Positions 27,336 through 34,315 of a stretch of DNA of 34,992 nt are shown here, in pieces; positions within the stretch are counted from its first letter, which is position 1, and each line of letters begins with the position of its first letter. Source of the DNA: a virus. The position numbers and the translations under genes are program-made. The notes beneath the pieces were generated by a model, which was given only the letters and a program-made list of their open reading frames with translations, had not been told where the DNA came from and searched no databases. The stretch spans positions 1 to 34,992 of the IMG/VR virus record IMGVR_UViG_3300048554_000673; one strand, written 5' to 3'.

Positions 27336-27754
27336 TAACGAACTCCAGAAACAACTCGACCCACTTGGAGAGCCATCGCGTGTAGAAGCGCATAAGCAAT
27401 CCCTCCTGTGGTGATCTCGTAGACGGAGTTGCCAGAGGCTTTCCAGTGGATGAAGAGGAAGTCAAACTGCGTGGGCGACGAATCGGGGTTGAACGTCCAG
27501 AGAACTTCTGAAGGTTCGTTGATGCAGAGAAGGGCACACGCGCAAACTGTTGCGACGAGCATGAGGGTAGAAGCACTGTAAAAAGGCTTGTCTTGAACAG
27601 TAGCAAGATGATCAACCAGAGCTTTCGAGTCATTAGATTTTGATACCTGCTTGAGTTGAAGTAACTTGTACTTATTGGCCTGACCTTTCTCGTAGACACC
27701 GATCATGGTCCCTAAAGCACTCGACCCTGCTACACCTAAAAGTTCTGCTATCAT
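27335..27754 (-). CDS. Small membrane protein, 139 aa (lysis-cassette or membrane candidate)
   Basis: Hydrophobic segments are visible at about residues 59-78 (YSASTLMLVATVCACALLCI) and 116-134 (TGGIAYALLHAMALQVGRV), with a weaker one at 2-20. A charged linker of about 35 residues follows the first. Size and topology would fit a phage holin, but no holin family could be assigned. Its neighbours are two other small membrane/coiled-coil proteins upstream and a zinc-ribbon protein downstream. It overlaps both adjacent genes (ATGA and TAATG), so the cassette is probably co-translated. Confidence 0.62.
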   Translation of the reverse strand: MIAELLGVAGSSALGTMIGVYEKGQANKYKLLQLKQVSKSNDSKALVDHLATVQDKPFYSASTLMLVATVCACALLCINEPSEVLWTFNPDSSPTQFDFLFIHWKASGNSVYEITTGGIAYALLHAMALQVGRVVSGVR

Positions 27755-28005
27755 TTCTTTCCCTCGATGTAGGGCAGTCTAGCTTCGATGGATTTAATAC
27801 TACCGTTTAGGTCCGAGCATTGTCTATAGAGCTCGCGGTCATTGTTGCGATACCGTTCATCCATCTGTTTTAGCTCGCCCTCCAACCGTCTGTCCTGTTC
27901 ATCACTTTTCACTTCGTTCTTTGTGATAAGTCCGAACACCACCTTAAACACGAAAGCAACAACGCCTCCGATAATAAACTGTGCCCAATCCGATAAGAAG
28001 TTCAC
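27751..28005 (-). CDS. Single-pass membrane coiled-coil protein, 84 aa
   Basis: One N-terminal hydrophobic helix at about residues 9-27 (QFIIGGVVAFVFKVVFGLI), then a highly charged predicted coiled coil (about 32-78). This membrane-anchor plus coiled-coil layout is common among small phage lysis proteins, including inner-membrane spanin-like and holin-like proteins, but the sequence does not decide which. It overlaps the 113-residue gene and the 139-residue gene by 4 nt each. Confidence 0.6.
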   Translation of the reverse strand: MNFLSDWAQFIIGGVVAFVFKVVFGLITKNEVKSDEQDRRLEGELKQMDERYRNNDRELYRQCSDLNGSIKSIEARLPYIEGKK

Positions 28006-28343
28006 TTATCTAACTTCCCTTCGAGTCTCATCAGGATGTCGTTGTTCTTCTGCATCACAACTTTGAACTCACCGAACTCTTGTTTGGTGTCCTCAATCTC
28101 ATCAGCGTTAGCTTGGATGCGTTCAGCATTAGTGTTTACATGGAGCTTTACTGGGGCAACGGCATCATCAGCAGCTTGCTGTGAAAGCCACCAAGCACCT
28201 GCACACGCGAGTCCTAACATCGTGCCCACTGCCGTCATCGTAGCGTTGCGCTGCTGAATCTCAGCCTGCTTAATAGCAATCCAAGCATCTGACTGTCGGC
28301 GTTGCATGTCTTCTCGACTCTGTTCTGTGGGGGATAAATTCAT
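28002..28343 (-). CDS. Membrane/coiled-coil protein, 113 aa
   Basis: A charged, helical N-terminal 33 residues precede one membrane segment at about 35-54 (ending in AGAWWLS), and then a coiled-coil C-terminus (about 69-113). It overlaps the receiver-domain gene start region and the following gene by 4 nt (ATGA). The layout suggests an inner-membrane protein whose coiled coil projects to one side, as in small lysis or membrane-remodelling proteins. No endolysin is visible in this cassette, so a lysis role is only a possibility. Confidence 0.6.
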   Translation of the reverse strand: MNLSPTEQSREDMQRRQSDAWIAIKQAEIQQRNATMTAVGTMLGLACAGAWWLSQQAADDAVAPVKLHVNTNAERIQANADEIEDTKQEFGEFKVVMQKNNDILMRLEGKLDK

Positions 28344-28711
28344 TTCGTCGTGGGAAAACCTAGAAGGTCATAAAGTTCGTCTGGGTCTAAAGGTTTCTGG
28401 AACTCAGCGACGATGTTGACCCCCTGTTCCCTTAACTCATCCCCAATCCCATGTAAGAAATCAGCGCACGATAAGAGCACAATACCGATTCCTGTAAGTC
28501 TGTCTTTATTGTCACCGAGTATCTCAGCACCACTCTTCGGCTCCATGTGCAGATCAGAGATGATGAGATCAACTCGATGCTTATCGAGAGCGTAGAGGAA
28601 CTTACGTTCGGTGTCCACTGTGATCACCTTATCGACATCAGGGATAACCGACACCACCGCTTGATAGTAGCGATGGAGGTCAGTGTCGTCGTCGATAAAG
28701 AGGATGTTCAT
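28340..28711 (-). CDS. Stand-alone CheY-like receiver-domain protein, 123 aa
   Basis: A complete response-regulator receiver domain and nothing else. Acidic pocket residues are in ILFIDDD (Asp7-Asp8). The phosphoacceptor is Asp53 in DLIISDLHM. The switch Ser81 lies in IVLLSCADF, and the conserved Lys106-Pro107 in FQKPLDP. All the key positions of CheY (Asp12/13, Asp57, Thr87, Lys109) thus have counterparts, so phosphorylation is expected to be possible. There is no DNA-binding or enzymatic output domain. It overlaps the fibre stop by 1 nt (TAATG) and the next gene by 4 nt, so it is built into the late operon. No histidine kinase is visible in the window; a host kinase would be the likely partner. 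Confidence 0.88.
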   Translation of the reverse strand: MNILFIDDDTDLHRYYQAVVSVIPDVDKVITVDTERKFLYALDKHRVDLIISDLHMEPKSGAEILGDNKDRLTGIGIVLLSCADFLHGIGDELREQGVNIVAEFQKPLDPDELYDLLGFPTTK

Positions 28712-31700
28712 TATGAGCTAGTCACAGCTTCCCAAGCAGAGCCGTTGTAGAAGTTCAGCTTGTTGGTGGTTTCGTTGAACAGTAGCAACCCATCGGCTGG
28801 AGACACCACAGCGTCACGTTCCGCTGTCGTAAGACTAGGAGGCTGAATACCGTTAGGCCCGATCTGAGCGAAGGGTGCTCCTGATTCTTTGAAGATCACC
28901 TTGCCGTCACTCTGGATTTCCATTGTGTTATCAGGAGTGGCGAGCGTTGCTTTGCTGAATCGCTGTGATCCAACGAGCTGAAGCTGAAGGTCGAATTGGG
29001 TTGTGTACGCTACGTCACCAAGAGCCTTGAAGGTTTCTTGATCTACGAAGGCGTTTGCACTGTGAGCGGCAGTCGGTGGTGTGAAATCCGTAGTCCACTC
29101 AGCCACTCCGATCATCAATCGCCACTCATCGAGATGTCCTATCTCACCACCAACACCGATACGGATGTCATTTGTGTTCTCAAACAGAGAGAATCCCCCA
29201 GCGAGAGTGACGTTTCCGACAGAGACACCGTCAACATAAATATCAACCTCAAGACCATTTCTAACGACTGCGACATGTTGCCACACCCCTGCTGTGATCT
29301 CTGTCCCTGTGGTTAAAACCGTTCCAGCACTTGCCCCATCGTCACTCATTCTGAGTCTAATGGTCCCTGCAATGATCTGGATATCCATAGAGAAAGACCC
29401 AGAGGTATTGCTGTAAAGTGCCTTTGTAGATATGAGATCTACAGGTCTGACCCAACAATCGAAAGTGAAATCCTGAGTAGTCAGGTCAAGGTCAGTGCTG
29501 TGCGTGATGTAAGCGCCATCGGCTGAAGCATCCAACTCAAGGGATGCCCCACCAAACTTGCTTTGTGCGGTATCAATTTCTGCCGCTCCAGCAGGAGTAA
29601 CAGTGAAGCCTCCTACTGAGTCTGTCAATGTTGTGCTCCCATCTACACCATCAAGATGTAGTAGAATCATGGTTGTGTCACCAATGAAGCCTTCACCATC
29701 CACAGCGTAAGCCACATTCACTTTACCAGTTCCACTGATTAAAGCGGAAAGCTCATCATAAGCCTTGAAGCTTGATGGGCTGAATGTTCCTGACTCTCCA
29801 GTTGCTAGGTTGGTGTCGAAGGTGTTGTTCATTGATACGTGATTTAGAGTGACAAGGGCGAAAGACCCGAAGTGGTTTAGTCCATTGGATGAGTCTACCC
29901 TCCAATACCTACCAGATGTCACTGTTGGTAGTACCGTCAGCGCCACCTCTCCATTGGTGCTACCGTCAAACCCGCTAAACGCAGAGAGTACGTCAGTCCA
30001 AGGTCCAGATATAGAGGGTCCAACCTGTAACTTCGTATCCGCTGGGAAGAAGTTACTCTGTCCTCCCGTGACAGGGTCGTCACCTAAATACGCTCCATAT
30101 ATATCATGGGACGCCCCTAGATCAAAAATGAAGTCTCCACCGTATATAGCATATCGAGCAGGCGCGTCTTGACTCATGAACCCATCCACCGTGTGGAAAG
30201 ATGTGATTGCGACACCTCCGTTGTCAATGAAATTTACCCCCAAGGTGTAGTCCACCGACGAAGAAACGTCACCTAGCAATAGCTCATTCCCGTACTCATC
30301 AGCTACAGTCACATCGACATTAGCACCAACGTTAGTGTAATCTGAGTCAGCTACGCTTTGATCACTCACCGCACCAGCTAGGCCGAATGTTCCCGATGTG
30401 GCGATCACATCACCATTCGTGTTCACTTGCATCGTGTTCCCTGCTGGTGTGCTCAATGCAAGCTTCGAGAAGCGTTGAGAGCCAACTAGCTGAGTTCTCA
30501 AGTTGAACTGAGAGGAGTACGCTATTGTGTCTAGGGCTTTGAAGGACTCTTGATCGTAAGCTTGCTGGTATTTCACTCCGAAATTGTAGGTGAAATTTGC
30601 TCCAGCCATAGCCTGATTGGTTTGATTCCCCGTTAATGATCCTGCTACAAACTGAATGTCGTAACCACCATTGGCGTATTTAAAGTCAACACTGTTACCT
30701 ACTAGAGATGCTCCGATATAGTCAGTATCAGCATTCAGAACGGTGTCAGAGATAGCGAATGCGTGAGGCGTGTCCTCAACAAAAGCTACAGAAGATTCAG
30801 TGCCGACACTTGTCAGATCAAAGTTGGAAGCGTTGGGCGTTGCCGTGTAATACTCTACACTCTCTGTTCCTGTGGAGCACTCGATTGAGATTTCACTGAT
30901 AGTGACGTTCCCACTCAGCCCTAAGTCAGATAGCTTCACGAGAACAGTATTCACTGCGGTCGTTAAGTCCGTCGTAGGTCGAACCGTAGGGGCATCGACA
31001 ATCTCACCTTGAAAAGCACCACCATCCACAGAGTAAGCAAGCTGAATCTTCCCCGCACCGTTGATTGGTAAATCGTTCTCGTCAGTCGCTACGAAAGAAC
31101 TAGGGTCGAATGATCCAGCTCCTAACGCTAAGAGGGAATCGAAGGTGTTGAGGGTTGTTGCGGGAATGCTCTCAAAGTACCTCATTTCCGCGATACTTAC
31201 GGATGCTCCACCGTTGACCGATGTCACGTTTACCCTGTAATATCGGTAACTAGCTGGAGAGTCCATATTGATCACACCTGAGATATTTGGCGCTTGAATG
31301 TGGTCTTGATCAGTGACGGTATGTACGACATCCCAATCCGAATCGTTGTTACTGCCCTCAATAGTGTAGTCTCTAGGTCCACGGTTTACCTCTGCACCTC
31401 CCATCTGATAGGACACAAATGTCCTTGGCGAAACCAAATCAATCTTGAGCCATCCTGTAGTACCTGCGCCAGAGAGCCACCCATGAGAACTCCCAGTGCC
31501 CGACGTGAGTAGACCGTCAAAAGCTTTGTATGGAGAATACGCTCCAGATACCGAACTAGCAGAGGTGACATATGGGGTTGAATCATCTGTATTAAGATTC
31601 CCATCATTAAACTGGGTTCCAGAAGTGATAAGAGAATTGCTGTACTCGTCTGCCACACCTACATTAACATTAAAACCCAAGTTAGTGAAGTCGCCAGCAG

Positions 31701-32244
31701 TCACAGTACGTTCTGTGTCAGAAGCGGATTGGCCGAACTCACCACTCTTGGCGGTGATCTTACCAGTGTTGTCTATCTGAGCTACGATTTCATCAGTAGC
31801 GTTAAGAATCTCAAGTCCATCACCACCAGCGGGAGTCTTGAATTTGTTAGCGATTAGCGTGTCAGGCTCAAGGGCCGTGACCTCATTCGTTGCCGCGTTT
31901 CTTGTGATGATCTCACGTACTGCGTCAATCTGAACCCAGACTGAGCCATCCCAGCGCCATTCCATAGCACCGTTGTCGGTCTGAATGGTTCCACAACCTG
32001 TGATGGTGGCGATGAGAGTACCACAGTTGCCGCCTTTATCATATACTCTGAGCCTGTCACCCAGAACGGGTGAAGCGTTAGGCGTGATCGTGATCGCGTT
32101 AGAAGTAGTATCAACGGGGACCATGACGGACCCTTCATCAATTACTGTGTAAGTAGTACCTGTCTGTACTGCTATCTCTTCGTAGGTGTCTTTGGCATCT
32201 GAGACACCCCCGGCTCCTGATGCGCTCTGTGGATTAATAGGCAT
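28711..32244 (-). CDS. Modular tail fibre with discoidin-like and laminin-G-like domains, 1177 aa
   Basis: The N-terminal about 165 residues form a fibre attachment/shaft region (GTLIATITGCGTI, WRWDGSVWVQ). Two copies of a module of roughly 450-500 residues follow. Each contains a VADEY stretch (about 178-205 and 628-655), a GSF.PSSF.A.DE block (about 367-413 and 808-856) and a QLVGSQRFSK block (about 563-595 and 1067-1100). A clear F5/8-type discoidin-like domain sits at about 225-358. The second copy holds a weaker discoidin-like segment and then a laminin-G/concanavalin-like domain (about 856-1056). The C-terminus ends in LLLFNETTNKLNFYNGSAW, a familiar fibre-tip motif. These domains suggest sugar binding on the host surface. 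It overlaps the receiver gene by 1 nt. Confidence 0.78.
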   Translation of the reverse strand: MPINPQSASGAGGVSDAKDTYEEIAVQTGTTYTVIDEGSVMVPVDTTSNAITITPNASPVLGDRLRVYDKGGNCGTLIATITGCGTIQTDNGAMEWRWDGSVWVQIDAVREIITRNAATNEVTALEPDTLIANKFKTPAGGDGLEILNATDEIVAQIDNTGKITAKSGEFGQSASDTERTVTAGDFTNLGFNVNVGVADEYSNSLITSGTQFNDGNLNTDDSTPYVTSASSVSGAYSPYKAFDGLLTSGTGSSHGWLSGAGTTGWLKIDLVSPRTFVSYQMGGAEVNRGPRDYTIEGSNNDSDWDVVHTVTDQDHIQAPNISGVINMDSPASYRYYRVNVTSVNGGASVSIAEMRYFESIPATTLNTFDSLLALGAGSFDPSSFVATDENDLPINGAGKIQLAYSVDGGAFQGEIVDAPTVRPTTDLTTAVNTVLVKLSDLGLSGNVTISEISIECSTGTESVEYYTATPNASNFDLTSVGTESSVAFVEDTPHAFAISDTVLNADTDYIGASLVGNSVDFKYANGGYDIQFVAGSLTGNQTNQAMAGANFTYNFGVKYQQAYDQESFKALDTIAYSSQFNLRTQLVGSQRFSKLALSTPAGNTMQVNTNGDVIATSGTFGLAGAVSDQSVADSDYTNVGANVDVTVADEYGNELLLGDVSSSVDYTLGVNFIDNGGVAITSFHTVDGFMSQDAPARYAIYGGDFIFDLGASHDIYGAYLGDDPVTGGQSNFFPADTKLQVGPSISGPWTDVLSAFSGFDGSTNGEVALTVLPTVTSGRYWRVDSSNGLNHFGSFALVTLNHVSMNNTFDTNLATGESGTFSPSSFKAYDELSALISGTGKVNVAYAVDGEGFIGDTTMILLHLDGVDGSTTLTDSVGGFTVTPAGAAEIDTAQSKFGGASLELDASADGAYITHSTDLDLTTQDFTFDCWVRPVDLISTKALYSNTSGSFSMDIQIIAGTIRLRMSDDGASAGTVLTTGTEITAGVWQHVAVVRNGLEVDIYVDGVSVGNVTLAGGFSLFENTNDIRIGVGGEIGHLDEWRLMIGVAEWTTDFTPPTAAHSANAFVDQETFKALGDVAYTTQFDLQLQLVGSQRFSKATLATPDNTMEIQSDGKVIFKESGAPFAQIGPNGIQPPSLTTAERDAVVSPADGLLLFNETTNKLNFYNGSAWEAVTSS

Positions 32245-32609
32245 TAGAAACTCTCCACGATTTCAAGTTGGCAAGTCCCACCACCTAACACAGTCCTAGC
32301 GTAGACAGCGAGCCTAGCTCCGAAGGTAGGCTCGATAGCTGCTCCTGCTGCTACGGTCATTCCAGCTGTGGCTTGAGTTGGGTCGTTACTAAAGTCTGTG
32401 TCGTTCGGAGCCAAGATCACGTCGTCGGTTCCGTTGTTCTTTATATAGATAGCACTTCTGGCTTCACCGTCACCTAAGAGAGTCCATGACCCTACTATAG
32501 AGTCTTGACGTTGTGGTCTCCAGTTCTCAACTGAAACGGACTCCACTATCTTACCGCTGGCGTCCCTTGCTAATTGGCTGGGTTGTTGTTGTGGTATAAT
32601 CGTTGCCAT
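32244..32609 (-). CDS. Small beta-rich virion-type protein, 121 aa
   Basis: A beta-rich protein with a Gln/Pro-rich N-terminus, a WTLLGDGEARSAIYIKNNGTDDVIL block and an Ala/Gly-rich C-terminal half (VAAGAAIEPTFGARLAVYARTVLGGG). Similar small proteins occur next to phage fibre genes, but no defined family was recognised. It overlaps the 1177-residue fibre by 1 nt (TAATG) and lies just downstream of a candidate promoter at 32636-32663. A fibre-base or fibre-assembly role is inferred from context. Confidence 0.6.
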   Translation of the reverse strand: MATIIPQQQPSQLARDASGKIVESVSVENWRPQRQDSIVGSWTLLGDGEARSAIYIKNNGTDDVILAPNDTDFSNDPTQATAGMTVAAGAAIEPTFGARLAVYARTVLGGGTCQLEIVESF

Positions 32610-32635
32610 GCGTATTGCCCTTGTCAGAGGACAAT

Positions 32636-32663
32636 AGTTTATTCAAACGTGCTATGGTGTCAA
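32636..32663 (-). promoter_or_regulatory. Candidate sigma70-type promoter for the late minus-strand operon
   Basis: On the minus strand a perfect TTGACA (32663-32658) is followed, 16 nt later, by TAAACT (32641-32636, 4 of 6 matches to the -10 consensus). It lies in the 80-nt gap between the small-terminase candidate and the 121-residue gene. A short dyad TTGTC-AGAG-GACAA lies just downstream (32621-32634). It could drive the fibre, receiver and membrane genes separately from the terminase gene. Transcript mapping would be needed to confirm it. Confidence 0.5.
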
Positions 32664-32689
32664 GTTTTACTAGGGCTCAGTCCCATCTT

Positions 32690-33268
32690 TCAAGGGAATA
32701 ACTCCTCCTTAGTGGGGTCGTCACCATCCTGTAGCCTGTTCTCAGGGCTGGGTAAGGCCACAGTTCTGGCTGAATCACCGTCAATTGCACCAATATCTAT
32801 GACCTCAAGGGGCTCTAAATGCCCTTGAAATACCTCTCCGATGATAGGTAATACGTTAACTTTGTGATCAACGTGGACCTCTTGCACTACTGGGGCCTCG
32901 TAGCCAGTCATCTTATTGAGTAGCTCTACGGCTTTGAGGACCGTTAAAGCACTGAGTCCGGGTCGCCTCCTTCCCTTTTCATAGTCCAATATCATCCCTT
33001 TCAGGATTGCAGCTTGAGTGTCACGAGAAACGAAAGGAGAGTTTCTGTTCTCACTGAGAGCACGATGAGCTTTCTGTTTAGTGGTGTCTTCATTAAGGAA
33101 GTCAGTTAGATCTTTCTCAGCTTGCGCCTTTTCGTTCTGGGCATTGGCAATGTCCTGACTCCTGACACGCATCAACTCATCAACCATGGCCTCCTTCTGG
33201 TAGCCATGACTTTCAAAGACTGCATTGAGATGCTGCTGTGCTTGTGTTTGTTGTGCGGTTAAAACCAT
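32690..33268 (-). CDS. terS: Probable terminase small subunit, 192 aa
   Basis: A helical protein whose central part (about 100-140: SALTVLKAVELLNKMTGYEAP, followed by a VHVDHKVNV beta segment) resembles the oligomerisation and C-terminal portal-contact regions of phage small terminases. The N-terminal about 80 residues are helical, charged and Gln-rich, suitable for a DNA-recognition helix bundle. It is the first gene of the minus-strand operon. The large subunit lies about 15 kb downstream, which is unusual but seen in some podoviruses. The ribosome-binding site before the ATG is weak. Call based on pattern recognition, not on an exact motif. Confidence 0.55.
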   Translation of the reverse strand: MVLTAQQTQAQQHLNAVFESHGYQKEAMVDELMRVRSQDIANAQNEKAQAEKDLTDFLNEDTTKQKAHRALSENRNSPFVSRDTQAAILKGMILDYEKGRRRPGLSALTVLKAVELLNKMTGYEAPVVQEVHVDHKVNVLPIIGEVFQGHLEPLEVIDIGAIDGDSARTVALPSPENRLQDGDDPTKEELFP

Positions 33269-33594
33269 ATTATTAATATCTGGCTCGCTGTGTAACCAAG
33301 CAAGTATAGGAGGTGGTGTTCTTTATACAAGCTTTAGATACAGTAGCAGAGGGCTTATGTAATTTCCAAAAAATATTTTTAGCAGTGCTCGTAAGACTAC
33401 TGCGTATGGGGCAGGAAGTGGATCTTATATTTTACCGATGATTTTTATGGGGCAGGAAGTGAAACAATAAAAGTGCCCTCACTATAATACATGGGGTATA
33501 TGATATAGAGAGAATTTTCCCTTGGACCATACCCACCTTTTTCTTAGTGTGCTCAGGGGCCCCCTAGGATTTTTAGAAGGGTATCGTTATAATG
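33269..33594. promoter_or_regulatory. Divergent intergenic region with candidate promoters
   Basis: No convincing gene in this stretch. It separates the minus-strand operon from the plus-strand 174-residue gene. On the plus strand, perfect TATAAT boxes occur at 33483-33488 (with a GTGAAA-like -35 at 33459-33464, 18-nt spacer) and at 33588-33593. The second predicts a start near 33600, just before the leader hairpins. On the minus strand TATAAA lies at 33327-33322, with no clear -35. Near 33555-33565 is an AGGGG-C-CCCCT palindrome. GGGTAT (33494-33499) can pair with ATACCC (33529-33534), followed by a T-run. A 16-nt direct repeat is listed separately. Confidence 0.5.
33405..33461 (+). repeat. 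Pair of 16-nt direct repeats in the promoter region
   Basis: TATGGGGCAGGAAGTG occurs exactly at 33405-33420 and again at 33446-33461. The start-to-start distance is 41 nt, close to four DNA turns. The second copy overlaps the -35 region of the candidate plus-strand promoter at 33459-33488. No third copy was noticed elsewhere in the window. They look like binding sites for a regulator acting on one or both divergent transcripts. Confidence 0.7.
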
Positions 33595-33600
33595 TAGTCA

Positions 33601-33754
33601 GGAGCAATAAGCTCCGACCGCCCAACCTGCAAAGGTTAGCGCCTGCAAAGGTGCAATAGGGCAAGCTCTTTTACACAGTCTAAATTTCACGATCATCCGC
33701 ATGTCGCGGTCTGATCAAGCGCCCTTTCCTTATTACATACCATAGGAGGTATCT
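33601..33754 (+). ncRNA. Structured 5' leader RNA of the 174-residue gene
   Basis: Reading downstream of the TATAAT at 33588, the leader starts with GGAGC-AATAA-GCTCC (33601-33615). A predicted three-way junction follows: an outer stem GCCC/GGGC (33620-33623 with 33659-33662) encloses AACCT-GCAA-AGGTT (33624-33637) and GCGCCT-GCAA-AGGTGC (33639-33654), both capped by GNRA-type GCAA loops. Later GATCA/TGATC and CCGC/GCGG form an extended hairpin (33691-33716). ATACC/GGTAT (33737-33752) can enclose part of the AGGAGG ribosome-binding site (33744-33749). This suggests a regulatory leader or a stable small RNA. No known riboswitch consensus was recognised. Confidence 0.55.
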
Positions 33755-34279
33755 ATGTCTGCGCTAGACAAAATCAATACTGCACTCAGCAAATCCGTAG
33801 AAGCACTAACGCGAAAGCGTGATGGCATTAGAGAAGAGCTGGAGTTCTTTAAAGGCTTACAAAGTCCAGCCTGTCAAGAACGCATCATAAAACTTGAGAA
33901 TAAATTGACTGAAGCTGAGGATCAATTGGAAGCTGAAACAATTAAATGCGCCGAGTTGTTTTCGAATGAGCGTGTTGCTAAAACCAACAAGCGCCTGTTT
34001 AGCGCTCAACAAAAACACAAAGTAGCGCACGACGAGCACAAGGAAGCCTTTGGGTTCTCAGAAGCTTATGAGTCCCTTAACAGGGATCAGAAGCGGTCCA
34101 TGGACCACGCCATGGTCGAGGGGCTTATATCCTCTCTTATCGTGGAAACAACCGATGAGAAAGGTGTGTTTCTCTCCAAGGGGATTGACTGTCATCCAGA
34201 TCAAACTTTCAAGTTTGTTACTGTCAAGAACAAGGCAGGAAAGAAAAAAGTCACTTTTGAAGTGATCGACGTAAAATAA
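33755..34279 (+). CDS. Plus-strand coiled-coil protein of unknown function, 174 aa
   Basis: The only plus-strand gene of the window, with a strong AGGAGG ribosome-binding site 5 nt before ATG. Residues about 5-110 are highly charged and predicted to form long helices or coiled coils (LTRKRDGIREELEFFKGL, IIKLENKLTEAEDQLEAE). A short mixed alpha/beta C-terminal part (about 125-174) ends in KKVTFEVIDVK. No family was recognised. It is flanked on both sides by hairpin-rich non-coding sequence, and it is divergent from the late operon. An early phage regulatory or host-interaction role is possible but not shown. Confidence 0.8.
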   Translation: MSALDKINTALSKSVEALTRKRDGIREELEFFKGLQSPACQERIIKLENKLTEAEDQLEAETIKCAELFSNERVAKTNKRLFSAQQKHKVAHDEHKEAFGFSEAYESLNRDQKRSMDHAMVEGLISSLIVETTDEKGVFLSKGIDCHPDQTFKFVTVKNKAGKKKVTFEVIDVK

Positions 34280-34285
34280 TCTCAT

Positions 34286-34315
34286 GAACCCATGGCGGTG
34301 GTACGCCATGGGTTC
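34286..34315 (+). terminator. Perfect 12-bp hairpin directly after the 174-residue gene
   Basis: GAACCCATGGCG (34286-34297) is the exact reverse complement of CGCCATGGGTTC (34304-34315), with a 6-nt loop, starting 6 nt after the stop codon. There is no T-run behind it, so it may be an RNA-stabilising or processing hairpin, or a rho-type signal, rather than a classic intrinsic terminator. As a symmetric site it could also be protein-bound. Confidence 0.6.

Noticed and set aside
27166-27699. 177-codon minus-strand frame overlapping the membrane and zinc-ribbon genes
   Set aside because: Arg/Ser-rich translation without pattern; the two chained genes in the other frame have membrane segments and a cysteine motif.
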